Assembly (NCBI GenBank): GCA_951812715.1
Contig: OX638323.1
Span: 1,240,001 to 1,304,000 of the forward strand
Source: an uncultured Pseudohongiella sp.
GTDB taxonomy: Bacteria > Pseudomonadota > Gammaproteobacteria > Pseudomonadales > Pseudohongiellaceae
Direction of reading: 5' to 3'
DNA: 64,000 nt
The notes under the pieces were generated by a model. That model had not been told where the DNA came from and did not search any database. It saw only the letters and a list, made by a program, of their open reading frames with translations. A program made the translations under genes and the position numbers. Below are positions 1-9,601 of this stretch, piece by piece. Numbering within the stretch: position 1 is the first letter of the stretch; each line of letters begins with the position of its first letter.

Positions 1-2
1 CC

Positions 3-446
3 CGCGCTCTCGATCAGCCCCACGCACCGGGTCTCGAACGCTTTCTGGCCGCGGCCGACCAGCGTGGCGCCACCCATTGCATCGTCTTTGCCGCCGCCGG
101 CACGATTTCCGGCCTGAGCGGCCTGAGCGGCGGCTCTTTTCGCGGTCGATTTTCGCTGGTGCTTGCCACCGATGGCATGAAGGAATCCAGGCGGCGATCG
201 CCATGGAGCCGCTTGTTTCTGCGGCGAGCCGAACCAGGCCGGGGAGACGGTACAGACCACTGCCGAGGCATGCCTAGCCCCTACCGGCCGCGAAGCCAGA
301 TGGAGGGGCGCGGAGACGGCGGCAACGGCGGTTCGCGCGCGGAATTGCTGGTATTATGCCGACAGTTGGGACCCACGGTAGAGTCGATCATTCTGGTCGA
401 CCGGACCACGGGAACCTGTTACGACGATAATTTGCGCAAGATCTGA
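3..446 (+). CDS. C-terminal part of a probable DUF58-family protein
   Basis: This frame is open from the left edge to a TGA at 444-446, so the gene starts outside the window. The visible 147 residues begin like the end of a vWA-fold DUF58 protein (a stretch reading LERFLAAADQRG, then CIVFAAAG). They then run through a Gly/Arg-rich linker to a short tail ending in NLRKI. The TgpA gene follows four bases later. In many Gammaproteobacteria a DUF58 protein, a MoxR ATPase and a TgpA transglutaminase form one operon, and the position here fits. The family call rests mostly on that context, because the visible residues carry no decisive motif. Confidence 0.45.
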   Translation, partial: RALDQPHAPGLERFLAAADQRGATHCIVFAAAGTISGLSGLSGGSFRGRFSLVLATDGMKESRRRSPWSRLFLRRAEPGRGDGTDHCRGMPSPYRPRSQMEGRGDGGNGGSRAELLVLCRQLGPTVESIILVDRTTGTCYDDNLRKI

Positions 447-450
447 CCGG

Positions 451-2577
451 ATGATGCAATTGGCGGATTTGCAATCTCCTGACCGGCAAGGTCTGCTGCC
501 GGCGCTGGCCCGCGCGGCGATTATCGCCGGCAGCTACTGGCTGCTGAGTCTTTCGCTGACGGTCAGCACCGGCTCATTCGCGGCGGTCGCCGGCTGCATG
601 GCCGCCTGCGTACTCGTCGGACCGCAAGAACGAGACAGTCCGCTCAAGCGGTTGCGCACTACCGTGATCATGTTCGCGGCCGCATTGCTGGCGGCAATGG
701 GCATGATCGCCGCCGGCATCATCACCGGCAGCAGTTTTATCGCCACCCTGTTCGGTCCCGTCACCGCTTTCCATCTGGCGGAAGGCGTCAAGTGGCTCAG
801 TTTCAGTTTTGCCCTTACCGGCGCGGTTCGCGTAATGGCCGTGCGCAGCAGCGCCGGCGGCATTATCGAAGTGCTGCTGGTCGCCACCGGCTTTGTCATC
901 ATTCTTTCAGCCCACCGCAACGGCATGATCAACCGGCCGTTTTTCCTCGGCGACTTTGCCCTGAGCCGAGGTCTCGACCCCGCCACGGTTCTGCTCGTGC
1001 TCGGCTGCGGCGCGGTGCTGTGCCTGTCGGCGTTGTTGCTGGTGGAAGAGAACCGGCGCCGCCTGCCATATCATTTCGCGGTCTTCGGCCTGCTCTGCCT
1101 GTCCCTCATCGGCTACGTGCAAACCTTCGGCCTGCCGACGCCGCGGATGACCGACGATCTGGGGCTGACGGGAAATAGCGCCCAGCAGCGGGAAAACCCG
1201 TTTCACGATGGCGAGAACAACACTGAAAACAAGCAGGCGCCGGTAGCCGTAGTCGTCTTCCGGGACGACTACGAACCGGACGGCGGCGCATACTATTTCC
1301 GCGAATCGGCTTATTCGCAATGGAACGGCTACATGCTCGATTTCACCTCGCATCCGGAAATGGACCAGGATCTGATTCCGGCGCCCGGAGCGCCGCCGCG
1401 GGAGACTGTCAGTGACGAAGGTCGCAGGCTGGTCAGCACCACCATCGGCACCCTGACGCCGCATCGGTCGCCGTTCGGCCTTGATGCGCCCATCGCCTTC
1501 GAAAACGCTCCCAATCCCGACAACCTGCGGTTCAAGCGTACTTGGGACGCGCACTCACTCGTGCCCGAGTTCGATCTCAATGACATGGTCGGCCTGCCGG
1601 CGGGCGACCCGGATTGGCCCGAGGAAGTCCGGCAGGAATACCTGCGTCTCCCCGACAACCCGCGTTACGGCGAGCTGGCGCGGGAAATCATCGGCGACCT
1701 GCGGCCGCAATATGCCGCCGACGCTTTTGCCCGCGCCTGGACGATCAAGAGCTGGCTCGACCGCAACGGCATCTACAGTCTGGCCAATGAACACGCCTAC
1801 GCCGAAGATCCGGCGGCCTCGTTCCTGTTTGGCGACCTGACCGGCTATTGCATGCATTTCGCGTTCGCATCGACGTACCTGCTGCGCAGTCTCGGCATCC
1901 CCGCCCGAGTGGGCATCGGCTACGCGGTTCCCGCGGCAAATCGCGCGGGCGGCTCCGCCTTGCTGATCCAGGCGATCCATGGCCATGCCTGGCCGGAGAT
2001 CTATTTCGAGGGTTATGGCTGGGTAATCGTCGATCCGGCGCCGCGGCGAACGCTGGTCGACATGACCACCGATCCGCAAAACGAATTGCAACAATTGCTC
2101 GGCGACATGTTGCGCGGCGAAGCGGCCTTCGAGGAGTTCCTGCAGGAACAGGCGGGCTTGACGATCAACTGGCAACTCGTGCTCGGCGCCCTGCCGGCCC
2201 TGCTTGCGGCCCTGGTGCTGGCGAGCTATACAGTCAAGTTCTACCGCCTCTGGATTCCGGCGGCGGCCGGACTGGCCGGTCAGCACCGGCTCAGCTATCG
2301 CGCCGCGCTGGATCAGCTTGCCGCGCTGGGAATTCGCCGGCGCTTCGGCGAAAGCCGGGAGGCGTTCGCACGCCGGGCGAGCGCTACGGCGCCCGCGCTG
2401 GAAGCGCTCACCGCCTGGCATCTGGCGCATGCTCTGGGCGAGCGGCCGCCAAGTCTGGGCATAGATGACTGGAGCGGCATGCGCCGGCGCCTGAGCGCCG
2501 AGATTCGCGGCACCACGAACGTTGGAAAACGGATTCTGGCAATCCTGAATCCATTTTCCTGGCTGCGCGCCAAATAG
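451..2577 (+). CDS. tgpA: TgpA-type membrane transglutaminase-like protein (DUF3488/transglutaminase core)
   Basis: The 708-residue protein opens with about six hydrophobic segments (residues roughly 10-230). A periplasmic domain with a transglutaminase core follows, then another membrane segment near 570-595 and a cytoplasmic DUF4129-like tail. The papain-like triad is visible: Cys467 in GYCMHFA, His512 in HGHAWPEI and Asp528 in VIVDPAP. TgpA proteins are inner-membrane proteins whose transglutaminase domain faces the periplasm; the one studied in Pseudomonas aeruginosa is essential, with unknown substrate. The gene lies four bases after the DUF58-like gene and 37 before moxR, so it is probably in one operon. 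All catalytic residues are present, so it is probably functional. Confidence 0.9.
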   Translation: MMQLADLQSPDRQGLLPALARAAIIAGSYWLLSLSLTVSTGSFAAVAGCMAACVLVGPQERDSPLKRLRTTVIMFAAALLAAMGMIAAGIITGSSFIATLFGPVTAFHLAEGVKWLSFSFALTGAVRVMAVRSSAGGIIEVLLVATGFVIILSAHRNGMINRPFFLGDFALSRGLDPATVLLVLGCGAVLCLSALLLVEENRRRLPYHFAVFGLLCLSLIGYVQTFGLPTPRMTDDLGLTGNSAQQRENPFHDGENNTENKQAPVAVVVFRDDYEPDGGAYYFRESAYSQWNGYMLDFTSHPEMDQDLIPAPGAPPRETVSDEGRRLVSTTIGTLTPHRSPFGLDAPIAFENAPNPDNLRFKRTWDAHSLVPEFDLNDMVGLPAGDPDWPEEVRQEYLRLPDNPRYGELAREIIGDLRPQYAADAFARAWTIKSWLDRNGIYSLANEHAYAEDPAASFLFGDLTGYCMHFAFASTYLLRSLGIPARVGIGYAVPAANRAGGSALLIQAIHGHAWPEIYFEGYGWVIVDPAPRRTLVDMTTDPQNELQQLLGDMLRGEAAFEEFLQEQAGLTINWQLVLGALPALLAALVLASYTVKFYRLWIPAAAGLAGQHRLSYRAALDQLAALGIRRRFGESREAFARRASATAPALEALTAWHLAHALGERPPSLGIDDWSGMRRRLSAEIRGTTNVGKRILAILNPFSWLRAK

Positions 2578-2614
2578 GCAACGACTCAAGGAACGCAAAA
2601 AAGGAACGCAAAAC

Positions 2615-3649
2615 ATGAGCTGGGACACGGCTAGGCAGGCTCCGCCAAGCGAAACGCGGAATAATCAGGGCGCAAGCCTCGCGGACGCCATCGCCGTGTT
2701 ACAGCGGCTGCGGGACGTTGTGCGCGGCCAGGTGATCGGCCGCGACGATGTCATCGAACTGGTAATTATCGCGCTGATCGCCGATGGCCATGTGCTGCTG
2801 GAGGATTTCCCCGGTTCCGGCAAGACCACCCTGGCCAAGGCGCTTGGCGAGGCCATCGGCGACGATCGCGATTGCGAGCACTTTATCGCGCCTTTCCGCC
2901 GAATCCAGTTCACTCCCGACTTGCTGCCTTCGGACGTCACCGGCGTACCGGTATTCGACAGCGCCAGCAACGCCTTTCATTTCCGCCACGGCCCCATATT
3001 CGCCCATGTGGCGCTCGCGGATGAAATCAATCGCACTTCGCCCAAAGTGCAGGCGGCGATGCTCGAAGCCATGGGCGAGAAACAGGTCACCGTCGATAAT
3101 GTGACCTACCCCCTGGACGACTTGTTTTTCGTCATCGCCACCCAGAATCCGCTCGATCTGGTCGGCACTTATCCCCTGCCAGTGCCGCAACTTGACCGCT
3201 TTCTGTTCAAGATTAGCATGGAGCATATCGACCGGCAGGCGGAACTCGAAGTGCTGGAGACCTGGCGCAGCCGCCGGGAAAGTCCCGGCAGCGGCTCGGT
3301 GCTGACCCGCGATGAAATCCTGGCCAGCCGCGCCGCCATCGACCGGGAAGTGGCGATCGCCGATATCGTCAAGTCCACGCTGGTGGACATCTCTCGCAAT
3401 CTGCGCGCGGATGAAAGAGTGCTGCAAGGCAACTCGACCCGGTCCCTGGTGCTGATGCTGCCGGCGCTGCAAGTCGCCGCCGCTTTAGGCGGGCGCAATT
3501 TCGTCAGCGCCGAGGACATTGAACTGTTGCTGCCCCGAGTGCTCGGCCATCGCCTCGAACTTGCCCCGGGGGTAGCCGATTTGAACCGGATTTTACATGA
3601 CAACATGCGCGAACCAATGGAACGCCTGGCCGCCGGCACGCTCGACTGA
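2615..3649 (+). CDS. MoxR-family AAA+ ATPase
   Basis: The protein has 344 residues, the usual MoxR length. It carries a Walker A motif FPGSGKTT with Lys70 and a Walker B motif LADEINR with Asp136-Glu137. The following ATQNPLDLVGTYPLP sensor region and the C-terminal lid domain are typical of MoxR. These ATPases act as chaperone-like factors that insert cofactors or remodel partner vWA (DUF58) proteins. Here the partner is likely the DUF58-like gene at the left edge. Gene order differs from the common moxR-DUF58-tgpA arrangement, because moxR comes last. Its 3' end overlaps the possible start of the TPR gene by up to 53 bases, which suggests translational coupling. Confidence 0.92.
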   Translation: MSWDTARQAPPSETRNNQGASLADAIAVLQRLRDVVRGQVIGRDDVIELVIIALIADGHVLLEDFPGSGKTTLAKALGEAIGDDRDCEHFIAPFRRIQFTPDLLPSDVTGVPVFDSASNAFHFRHGPIFAHVALADEINRTSPKVQAAMLEAMGEKQVTVDNVTYPLDDLFFVIATQNPLDLVGTYPLPVPQLDRFLFKISMEHIDRQAELEVLETWRSRRESPGSGSVLTRDEILASRAAIDREVAIADIVKSTLVDISRNLRADERVLQGNSTRSLVLMLPALQVAAALGGRNFVSAEDIELLLPRVLGHRLELAPGVADLNRILHDNMREPMERLAAGTLD

Positions 3650-5669
3650 GGCATGCCGGCCCCGGCGGGGCATTGCCGCCCTGATGCTGGGCTGGGGACT
3701 GCTTTGCGCAAGTTTTCCCGCGCCGGCCCAGGACGGCGATGCGCCGCCGGAACTGGGTGATATCCAAATCGCTCAGTCCGCCTCCTGCTTCGGCTTTACC
3801 GATATCGAAAATCCTCGCGCGCTGGAGATTTGCGACGCCCTGGCGCTGGAAGAAAACGTCCGGGCGCGGGAGCTCGGCGAGGAATGGATTCGGCGCCAAC
3901 CCGATTCGCCGGCGGCCCAGTTTGCTTACGCGGAAGTGCTTTACACCGCGGAAGGCAATCTCGCCCGGGCGCTGTTTCACCTCAATCGCGCCGAAAGCCT
4001 GACCGGTTATGAAACGATTACCGAAGCGATCGAGTCGGGCAATATCCAATGGCACTACTTGACCCTGAGCCAGTTGTCCAATGTGCATCAGCTCATGGGG
4101 GACCAGCTTCGCGCGCTCGAATATCTCGACCATATCAACGAAATTTACGGGCAGGATGTCGAATCCTTCCGCGGCTGGCCGCTGCTGAAACTGAAGCAGT
4201 ACGACGCCGCCCGCGCCAGCGCCATGGCCGTGCTTGAAAACACCGAGAATGAACGTGAACGGGCGCGCGCCTGGAATACCTTGTGCGCAGTGGAACTGGC
4301 GAGTCTGGCGCCGGTCGATTCCATGGCGGTGTGCAATCGGGCGATCAGCGAGGATGAAAACCTGGCTGCCCAGTCGGGCAGGGGCGATACGGTGTATCTG
4401 ACGAACGCGTCGGAAGTCGCGCTGTCGCTGCTGCAAATGGAAGCGGCCGAGGACTACCTTGACCGCGCTACCCGCAATCTGAACCCCGACAGCGTCGCCG
4501 ACCCCTGGATCTACAAACTCTATCTGACCATGAGTCAGGGCCGCTTGGTCGAGGCGCGCGCGGCTCTCGACCGCATGCTGTACTGGCGCGAAAGCCAGAA
4601 GCCGATAGTCGGCGTCATGAACCGGGCGGAACATTATATGGTCAGCGCCGCGTTCATGCTGTTGGCCGGTTACGCCGAGGACGCCGCGGTGTTGTCGGAA
4701 ACCGCGTTGAACCAGCCCGACCGCAACGGTTCCTATAGCGCCGACGACTTTCAGAAGGATGCCATGGCGGCGCTGATCAACGCCGTGGCCAGTCGCATGC
4801 AATACCAGATCAGACTGGAACAAGGCGCCGGCGCCGGCTGGGCCGGCTCGCTCAAGACACGGATCGAAGCGGCGGGATTGTTGTTCACCGCCTGGCGTTC
4901 GGAACGTTTTGCCGCCTCGCTGTTCACGCGCCCGGAAATCCTGCTCAACCGGCTGCGGCCCTATGCGCCGCTCGATGTGCACATTCCGGAATGGATCGAA
5001 CCGGAACTCGTGCGCATGATCGGAACGGGAGTCGTTCGCGGAGCGCTCGATGATGCGTTCGACGCCGGCGCGTTCCAGCTCAACACCGGTTACTACCATG
5101 CCTGGCTCGCCGAAGCCGCGGCGATCGATGGCGATGAAGATGAGATCATCGAACATGGCGCCCGCGCTCTGGCGCAACTGCCGCCGCGGGAAGCGCTGGT
5201 GCGCGCGCGAGTGGAAGCGCGCATGGGAGACGCCAGATGGAAACTGGGCGAACACGAGTCGGCGCTGGAACATTTCGAGCGCGCCTTGCGCACTGATCCG
5301 GGAATTACCCGCCGGCTCGGCGCCGCGCTGCCGGTTAGCCTGCGCACTTCCGGCGGTGGATTTTCCCGTCAACTGGCCGACATCCTGCGCGCCTCGCCGC
5401 GCTTCCGGGAACACCAAAACGGTTTCCTGCTCGACGCCGGCAACGATGGCGCGATCTGTCTGCGCGCGAGATCAGGCGCAAACCTGTCGTGCTATACTGC
5501 CCCCGCCGGAAACGCCGGCGAGGCCAGTCAGGCGTTTCATGCCCGGGCGTTCGGGCCCGGATTCGAAATCAGCAAGGCGCAACGCTCGATGTTGCGCGGT
5601 TCCAGCGTGATTTTTGCCAACGGCGCCGGGCGCATGGAAAACAGTCCGCAATTGCTGTCCGAAGACTGA
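3597..5669 (+). CDS. Secreted tetratricopeptide-repeat protein
   Basis: The 690-residue product starts with an Arg-rich n-region, a hydrophobic core (ALMLGWGLLCASF) and a cleavage-like site PAPAQ-DG, so it is probably exported to the periplasm. The rest is Ala/Leu/Glu-rich helical repeat. The clearest TPR is near residues 530-570 (ARMGDARWKLGEHESALEHF). No catalytic motif was seen. The chosen ATG at 3597 overlaps moxR. A second in-frame ATG at 3684 would cut the n-region of the signal peptide, so the longer start is preferred. TPR proteins are common companions of MoxR/vWA/TgpA clusters, presumably as scaffolds. A hairpin at 5694-5721 follows the stop. Confidence 0.8.
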   Translation: MTTCANQWNAWPPARSTEACRPRRGIAALMLGWGLLCASFPAPAQDGDAPPELGDIQIAQSASCFGFTDIENPRALEICDALALEENVRARELGEEWIRRQPDSPAAQFAYAEVLYTAEGNLARALFHLNRAESLTGYETITEAIESGNIQWHYLTLSQLSNVHQLMGDQLRALEYLDHINEIYGQDVESFRGWPLLKLKQYDAARASAMAVLENTENERERARAWNTLCAVELASLAPVDSMAVCNRAISEDENLAAQSGRGDTVYLTNASEVALSLLQMEAAEDYLDRATRNLNPDSVADPWIYKLYLTMSQGRLVEARAALDRMLYWRESQKPIVGVMNRAEHYMVSAAFMLLAGYAEDAAVLSETALNQPDRNGSYSADDFQKDAMAALINAVASRMQYQIRLEQGAGAGWAGSLKTRIEAAGLLFTAWRSERFAASLFTRPEILLNRLRPYAPLDVHIPEWIEPELVRMIGTGVVRGALDDAFDAGAFQLNTGYYHAWLAEAAAIDGDEDEIIEHGARALAQLPPREALVRARVEARMGDARWKLGEHESALEHFERALRTDPGITRRLGAALPVSLRTSGGGFSRQLADILRASPRFREHQNGFLLDAGNDGAICLRARSGANLSCYTAPAGNAGEASQAFHARAFGPGFEISKAQRSMLRGSSVIFANGAGRMENSPQLLSED

Positions 5670-5693
5670 CCGGCGCATCGCTCGGGGAATCTC

Positions 5694-5724
5694 TGAACGA
5701 TTCCTGCCATGGAATCGTTCATTT
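5694..5724 (+). terminator. Terminator-like hairpin after the TPR gene
   Basis: The arms TGAACGATTCC (5694-5704) and GGAATCGTTCA (5711-5721) form a perfect 11-bp stem with a 6-base loop. They are followed by a short TTT. The hairpin lies 24 bases after the TPR stop codon and would end the DUF58-TgpA-MoxR-TPR transcript. The T tract is weak. Confidence 0.55.
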
Positions 5725-5854
5725 CCGCTAACCGAGCGTGGATTTGTTTTACTCCCGAAGGCGACGGCTCGCGCCGCCGCATTCAGCGGCACATCCATGT
5801 GCCGCGCGGAAGCTCTGATTAATCAGGATTTCCCAAATAATTCAAGGTAGCCCT

Positions 5855-7102
5855 GTGACCGACCGCGACTATTTGTCCAAGCGGCTGATCGTCCTGCTTG
5901 CGGCGACTTCCGCCCTGGGACCTTCCGCCACCCAGATTTTGCTGCCGGCGGTTCCCGCCATCCGGCAAGATTTCGCGGTGAGCGACGACGTCGCCCAATT
6001 GACGCTCAGCCTGTCGATGGCGGCCATTGCGCTGGGCACGCTGACCTATGGGCCGCTTTCGGACAAATACGGGCGCAAACCGATCATCATGCTCGGCCTG
6101 CTCATTACCGTCGCCGGCTCGCTGCTATGCGCCCTGGCCGGAACCATTGAAACGCTGATCGCGGGCCGCTTCGTGCAAGCCTTCGGCGCCGCCGTCGGGC
6201 TGGTGCTGGCGCGCGCCATCGTGCGCGACGTCTACGGCCCGGCCGAGTCGGCCCGGGTTATCGCCACACTGGTGATGGTAATGGTCGTTATCCCGATGAT
6301 TTCGCCGGCGGTCGGTGGTGAATTGCTGGTCCGGTTCGGCTGGCAGGCGACCGGAACCGCGATTGCGGTATTCAGTATGGTGATGCTGGCGATGATCGGC
6401 TTCAGCCTGCCGGAGACGCTAAAGGAATCGGTTCCCTTCGAAGGATTGGGCTCGATGTTGCGCACGTTCGGCAACCTGTTTTCCTCTCGGGTTTTCACCG
6501 GTTACGCCTTTTGCGTGTCGTTCGTCTCGGTAGTGTTTTTCAGTTTTATCGCCGCTGGACCGGAAATCGTGGTTTCGGTGATGGGACGCCCCGCCAACGA
6601 GTACGGCTACTATTTCATCATGATGCCCGGCGGTTTCATGGCAGGCAGTTACATCGCCAGACATTTCGGCATGCGGCTTCATGGCGACCGTTTGATGCTG
6701 ATCGGCATGACTATCGCAATCGTCGGCATCTGCCTCGCCTTTGCCTTGCAACTGGCCGGTTACCGCCATCCGCTAGCGCTGTTCGCGCCGATATCCCTGA
6801 CCGTGCTGGGCAATGGAATCACTTTGCCCAGCGCCCAGGCCGCGGCCATCAACCAGTTTCCAAAACTGGCGGGCAGCGCTTCGGGTTTGACCGGTTTCCT
6901 GCAGATGACGCTTTCCGCTGCGGCGGCGCAACTCGTGGCCGCGGTCTACAACGGCACGGCCTATCCGCTACTCCTCATCATGCTCACGGCATCGATTCTG
7001 TCCTTGATCAGCTTCCGTCTCGGCGTCGGCCTGCGCAATACCGGACTGGCCGCCAGATCCGACGTTCATGACCACGCGGGAAGCGCGGATTCACGAAGCT
7101 GA
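5855..7102 (+). CDS. Bcr/CflA-type MFS drug efflux transporter
   Basis: This 415-residue major facilitator protein has about 12 hydrophobic helices. The MFS motif A appears as GPLSDKYGRKP near residues 67-77, and the start YLSKRLIVLLAATSALGPSATQILLPAVPAI matches the Bcr/CflA branch of DHA1 proton antiporters. It probably exports drugs or metabolites across the inner membrane; the substrate cannot be read from sequence. The start is a GTG at 5855 preceded by AAGG. Its 3' end overlaps the 3' end of the convergent selA gene by 37 bases. Confidence 0.88.
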   Translation: MTDRDYLSKRLIVLLAATSALGPSATQILLPAVPAIRQDFAVSDDVAQLTLSLSMAAIALGTLTYGPLSDKYGRKPIIMLGLLITVAGSLLCALAGTIETLIAGRFVQAFGAAVGLVLARAIVRDVYGPAESARVIATLVMVMVVIPMISPAVGGELLVRFGWQATGTAIAVFSMVMLAMIGFSLPETLKESVPFEGLGSMLRTFGNLFSSRVFTGYAFCVSFVSVVFFSFIAAGPEIVVSVMGRPANEYGYYFIMMPGGFMAGSYIARHFGMRLHGDRLMLIGMTIAIVGICLAFALQLAGYRHPLALFAPISLTVLGNGITLPSAQAAAINQFPKLAGSASGLTGFLQMTLSAAAAQLVAAVYNGTAYPLLLIMLTASILSLISFRLGVGLRNTGLAARSDVHDHAGSADSRS

Positions 7103-8544
7103 GCGAGGAACTGCTCCTCATCGCGCAGACAGCGCAAGTCGAGCAACAGGCTGCCGCCGCGAATCCTGCCGATCACCGGCCGCGGCAGCGTCCGCAGATG
7201 CGCGGCAAGCCGCTGCAATGCCGCATCCTTGACTCCTTTCACGGCGATCGGCGTGATTTGCAAGGCGGTGCTTTCGAGCCGCTCGAGCGGCAAGGCGCCA
7301 CTGCCGATCTGGCTTTTGCAATCGGTCAAGGCGACTCGCGCCTTCGGCCCGAGCGCCGCGGCCACCGGCTTTAGCAGGCGCTCGCCAAGGACAAGAATCT
7401 CCGCCGCCGGGCGAGTCAGGTCGGCCAGCATCGGCAGCCTCGCCGGCAAACGTTGCGGGTCCTTGTACAGGTTCAGCACTTCGCGCAAGGCGGCGATCGT
7501 GATCTTGTCGACCCGCAGAGCGCGCTTCAGCGGATTGTGCCGCACCTGGTCCACGAGTTCGCGCCGGCCGACAATGATGCCGGCCTGGGGTCCGCCGAGC
7601 AGCTTGTCGCCACTGAAAGTGACCAGATCGATACCGTCCGCCAGCACTTCGGCGACGGTTGGCTCATGGGGCAGCCCATAGCCCACCAGATCGACCAAGG
7701 TACCCGAACCCAGGTCGCACACGAAAGGCAGGCCGCGCTCGCGGGCCAACTTGCTCAAGTCCTGCTCACTCACCGAATTGGTGAAACCGCGCACTTCGTA
7801 GTTGCTGGTATGCACTTTCATCAACAGCGCGGTATTGCTGTTGATGGCGTTTTCGTAGTCGCGCGGATGAGTTCGATTGGTAGTGCCGGTTTCCTTGAGT
7901 ATACAGTTGGCGCTTTGCATGATTTCCGGCATGCGGAAAGAACCGCCGATTTCCACCAGTTCACCGCGGGAAATCACCACTTCGCGCCCGGCCGCCAGCG
8001 TGTTGAGCACGAGCAGGACCGCGGCGGCATTGTTGTTGACCACGGTAGCCGCCTCGGCGCCGGTCAACTCGCACAGCGTCGTTTCGAGATGACGGTCGCG
8101 GTCGCCGCGATGGCCCTGTTCGAGATCGTATTCCAGATTGCAGGCGCCCGCCGCGGCGCCGGTCATCGCCGCGACTGCTTCCCGCGGCAGAGCCGAACGG
8201 CCAAGATTGGTATGCACCACGATGCCGCTGAGATTGAATACCGGCTTGAGCGAGGCGCTGAATTCCGCCGCGACATCGCGCTCCACGGCGGTGAATAATG
8301 CGGCGGGAAAATCGCCGGCGCAAACTTCGGCGGCCACGGCCGCGTCGCCCTCATGCAGCCCCTTGCGCAGGCGGGCAAGTTCGTCCTGGGCGGCGAGTTT
8401 GCACGCCTGGACGCCATATTGTCCGATCAGCCCGGCAAGTTCGGGCGCATTGAGCACACGATCTACCGAAGGCAGGGATCTCAGGCGCTGGATTTGCGGC
8501 ACGGTCTGCTCGATCTCTTCTGACGCCGGACGAAAACCGGCCAT
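7066..8544 (-). CDS. selA: L-seryl-tRNA(Sec) selenium transferase
   Basis: SelA is a PLP enzyme that converts Ser-tRNA(Sec) to Sec-tRNA(Sec) using selenophosphate. The 492-residue product has the family landmarks: the N-terminal region IQRLRSLPSVDRVLN, then NLEYDLEQGHRGDRD, VVNNNAAAVLLVLN, and the PLP-lysine motif SGDKLLGGPQ with Lys314. The start at 8544 (MAGFRPASEE) was chosen because residues encoded upstream, though open, do not resemble SelA. The gene stands alone on the minus strand. selB (20195-22180) and selC (33260-33355) are elsewhere in the window, so selA and selB are not in one operon here, unlike in E. coli. Confidence 0.95.
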   Translation of the reverse strand: MAGFRPASEEIEQTVPQIQRLRSLPSVDRVLNAPELAGLIGQYGVQACKLAAQDELARLRKGLHEGDAAVAAEVCAGDFPAALFTAVERDVAAEFSASLKPVFNLSGIVVHTNLGRSALPREAVAAMTGAAAGACNLEYDLEQGHRGDRDRHLETTLCELTGAEAATVVNNNAAAVLLVLNTLAAGREVVISRGELVEIGGSFRMPEIMQSANCILKETGTTNRTHPRDYENAINSNTALLMKVHTSNYEVRGFTNSVSEQDLSKLARERGLPFVCDLGSGTLVDLVGYGLPHEPTVAEVLADGIDLVTFSGDKLLGGPQAGIIVGRRELVDQVRHNPLKRALRVDKITIAALREVLNLYKDPQRLPARLPMLADLTRPAAEILVLGERLLKPVAAALGPKARVALTDCKSQIGSGALPLERLESTALQITPIAVKGVKDAALQRLAAHLRTLPRPVIGRIRGGSLLLDLRCLRDEEQFLAQLRESALPAWS

Positions 8545-8638
8545 GGCGCGGCTAACTTTAACATAGCCACAGGATACGCTCTTGCCCGTGGCCCGCAGCA
8601 AAGTATACTGGCGCTCCGTTCGAATGGGACATGGATGC

Positions 8639-9589
8639 ATGCCTGACAAGCCGGTTCTTCTGATCGTCAACAACTTCCACGCCGACACCATTGCCAAGCT
8701 CGATGCGCGCTACCAGACGCATCGCTTGTGGATGCTGTCCGCGTCCGAAAAACGCGGCCTGATCAATCAGCTTGAGGGGAAGTGCGAGGCTGCCGCCAGC
8801 GCATCCTGGATCTGTGACGAAATCGTCTACGGGTTAGGGTCGCTGCGCGTGCTGGCCTGTTTCGGCGTCGGCGTCGACGGCGTGGATTTCGACCGCGCCG
8901 GGGCGGCCGGCATAGCGGTGACCAACACCCCGGACGTACTCAATGACGCAGTGGCCGATCTGGCGATCGCTCTGATCCTCGCCACTACTCGCAATATCGT
9001 CAATGCGGACCGCTACGTCCGCGAAGGCAGATGGCTGCGGGGGCCGTTTCCCTTTGGCAGCAGTCTGGCGGATCGTACGCTTGGCATACTTGGCCTCGGC
9101 AGGATCGGCAGCGCCATCGTACACAGGGCGGAGCCCTTTGGACTGCGCTTCGCGTACCACAATCGCAGGCCCAAGGACGACATCTCGTTTCCGTATTTTG
9201 CATCCGCGCGAGAACTGGCCGAGCACTGTGACATTCTGCTCAACATGCTTCCGGGCGGCCCGCAAACCCTGGGCATGGTCGATCTCGAAGTTCTGGACGC
9301 GCTGGGCCCCAACGGCATTTTCATCAATGTCGGTCGTGGATCCAGCGTCAACGAGTCGGCCCTGGTGCAAGCTTTGCGGCGAGGCCTGATCGCCGGCGCC
9401 GGACTCGATGTATACGCCAGCGAACCGCGAGTTCCGGCTGAGTTGCTGGCAATGGACAACGTCGTGCTATTGCCGCATATCGGCAGCGCAACGATGGAGA
9501 CCCGGGCAGCCATGGGCAAGCTGGTAGCGGACAATCTCGATTCCTGGTTCAGCAGCGGTAAACTGTTGACCGAGGTCACGGGAAACTGA
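8639..9589 (+). CDS. D-isomer-specific 2-hydroxyacid dehydrogenase
   Basis: The 316-residue NAD(P)-dependent oxidoreductase has the Rossmann motif GLGRIGSAI, the INVGRGSSVNE signature, the catalytic Glu in YASEP and the catalytic His in LPHIGSAT. It resembles the glyoxylate/hydroxypyruvate reductase group (GhrB-like), so it likely interconverts a 2-ketoacid and a D-2-hydroxyacid; the exact substrate is uncertain. The ATG at 8639 (MPDKPVLL) is preferred over upstream in-frame starts because the family fold begins there. It is divergent from selA, and only 12 bases separate its stop from the downstream squalene synthase-like gene, so the two may be cotranscribed. Confidence 0.9.
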   Translation: MPDKPVLLIVNNFHADTIAKLDARYQTHRLWMLSASEKRGLINQLEGKCEAAASASWICDEIVYGLGSLRVLACFGVGVDGVDFDRAGAAGIAVTNTPDVLNDAVADLAIALILATTRNIVNADRYVREGRWLRGPFPFGSSLADRTLGILGLGRIGSAIVHRAEPFGLRFAYHNRRPKDDISFPYFASARELAEHCDILLNMLPGGPQTLGMVDLEVLDALGPNGIFINVGRGSSVNESALVQALRRGLIAGAGLDVYASEPRVPAELLAMDNVVLLPHIGSATMETRAAMGKLVADNLDSWFSSGKLLTEVTGN

Positions 9590-9601
9590 GTCGGGCGCCG
9601 G

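Noticed and set aside
1555..2628. Long minus-strand frame opposite tgpA (357 codons)
   Set aside because: It is a shadow of the strong plus-strand TgpA coding sequence in high-GC DNA, with Arg/Gln-rich composition and no recognisable motif.
3504..5417. Long minus-strand frame opposite the TPR gene (637 codons)
   Set aside because: The plus strand encodes a signal peptide and TPR motifs in a consistent operon. The antisense product is low in complexity and has no domain.
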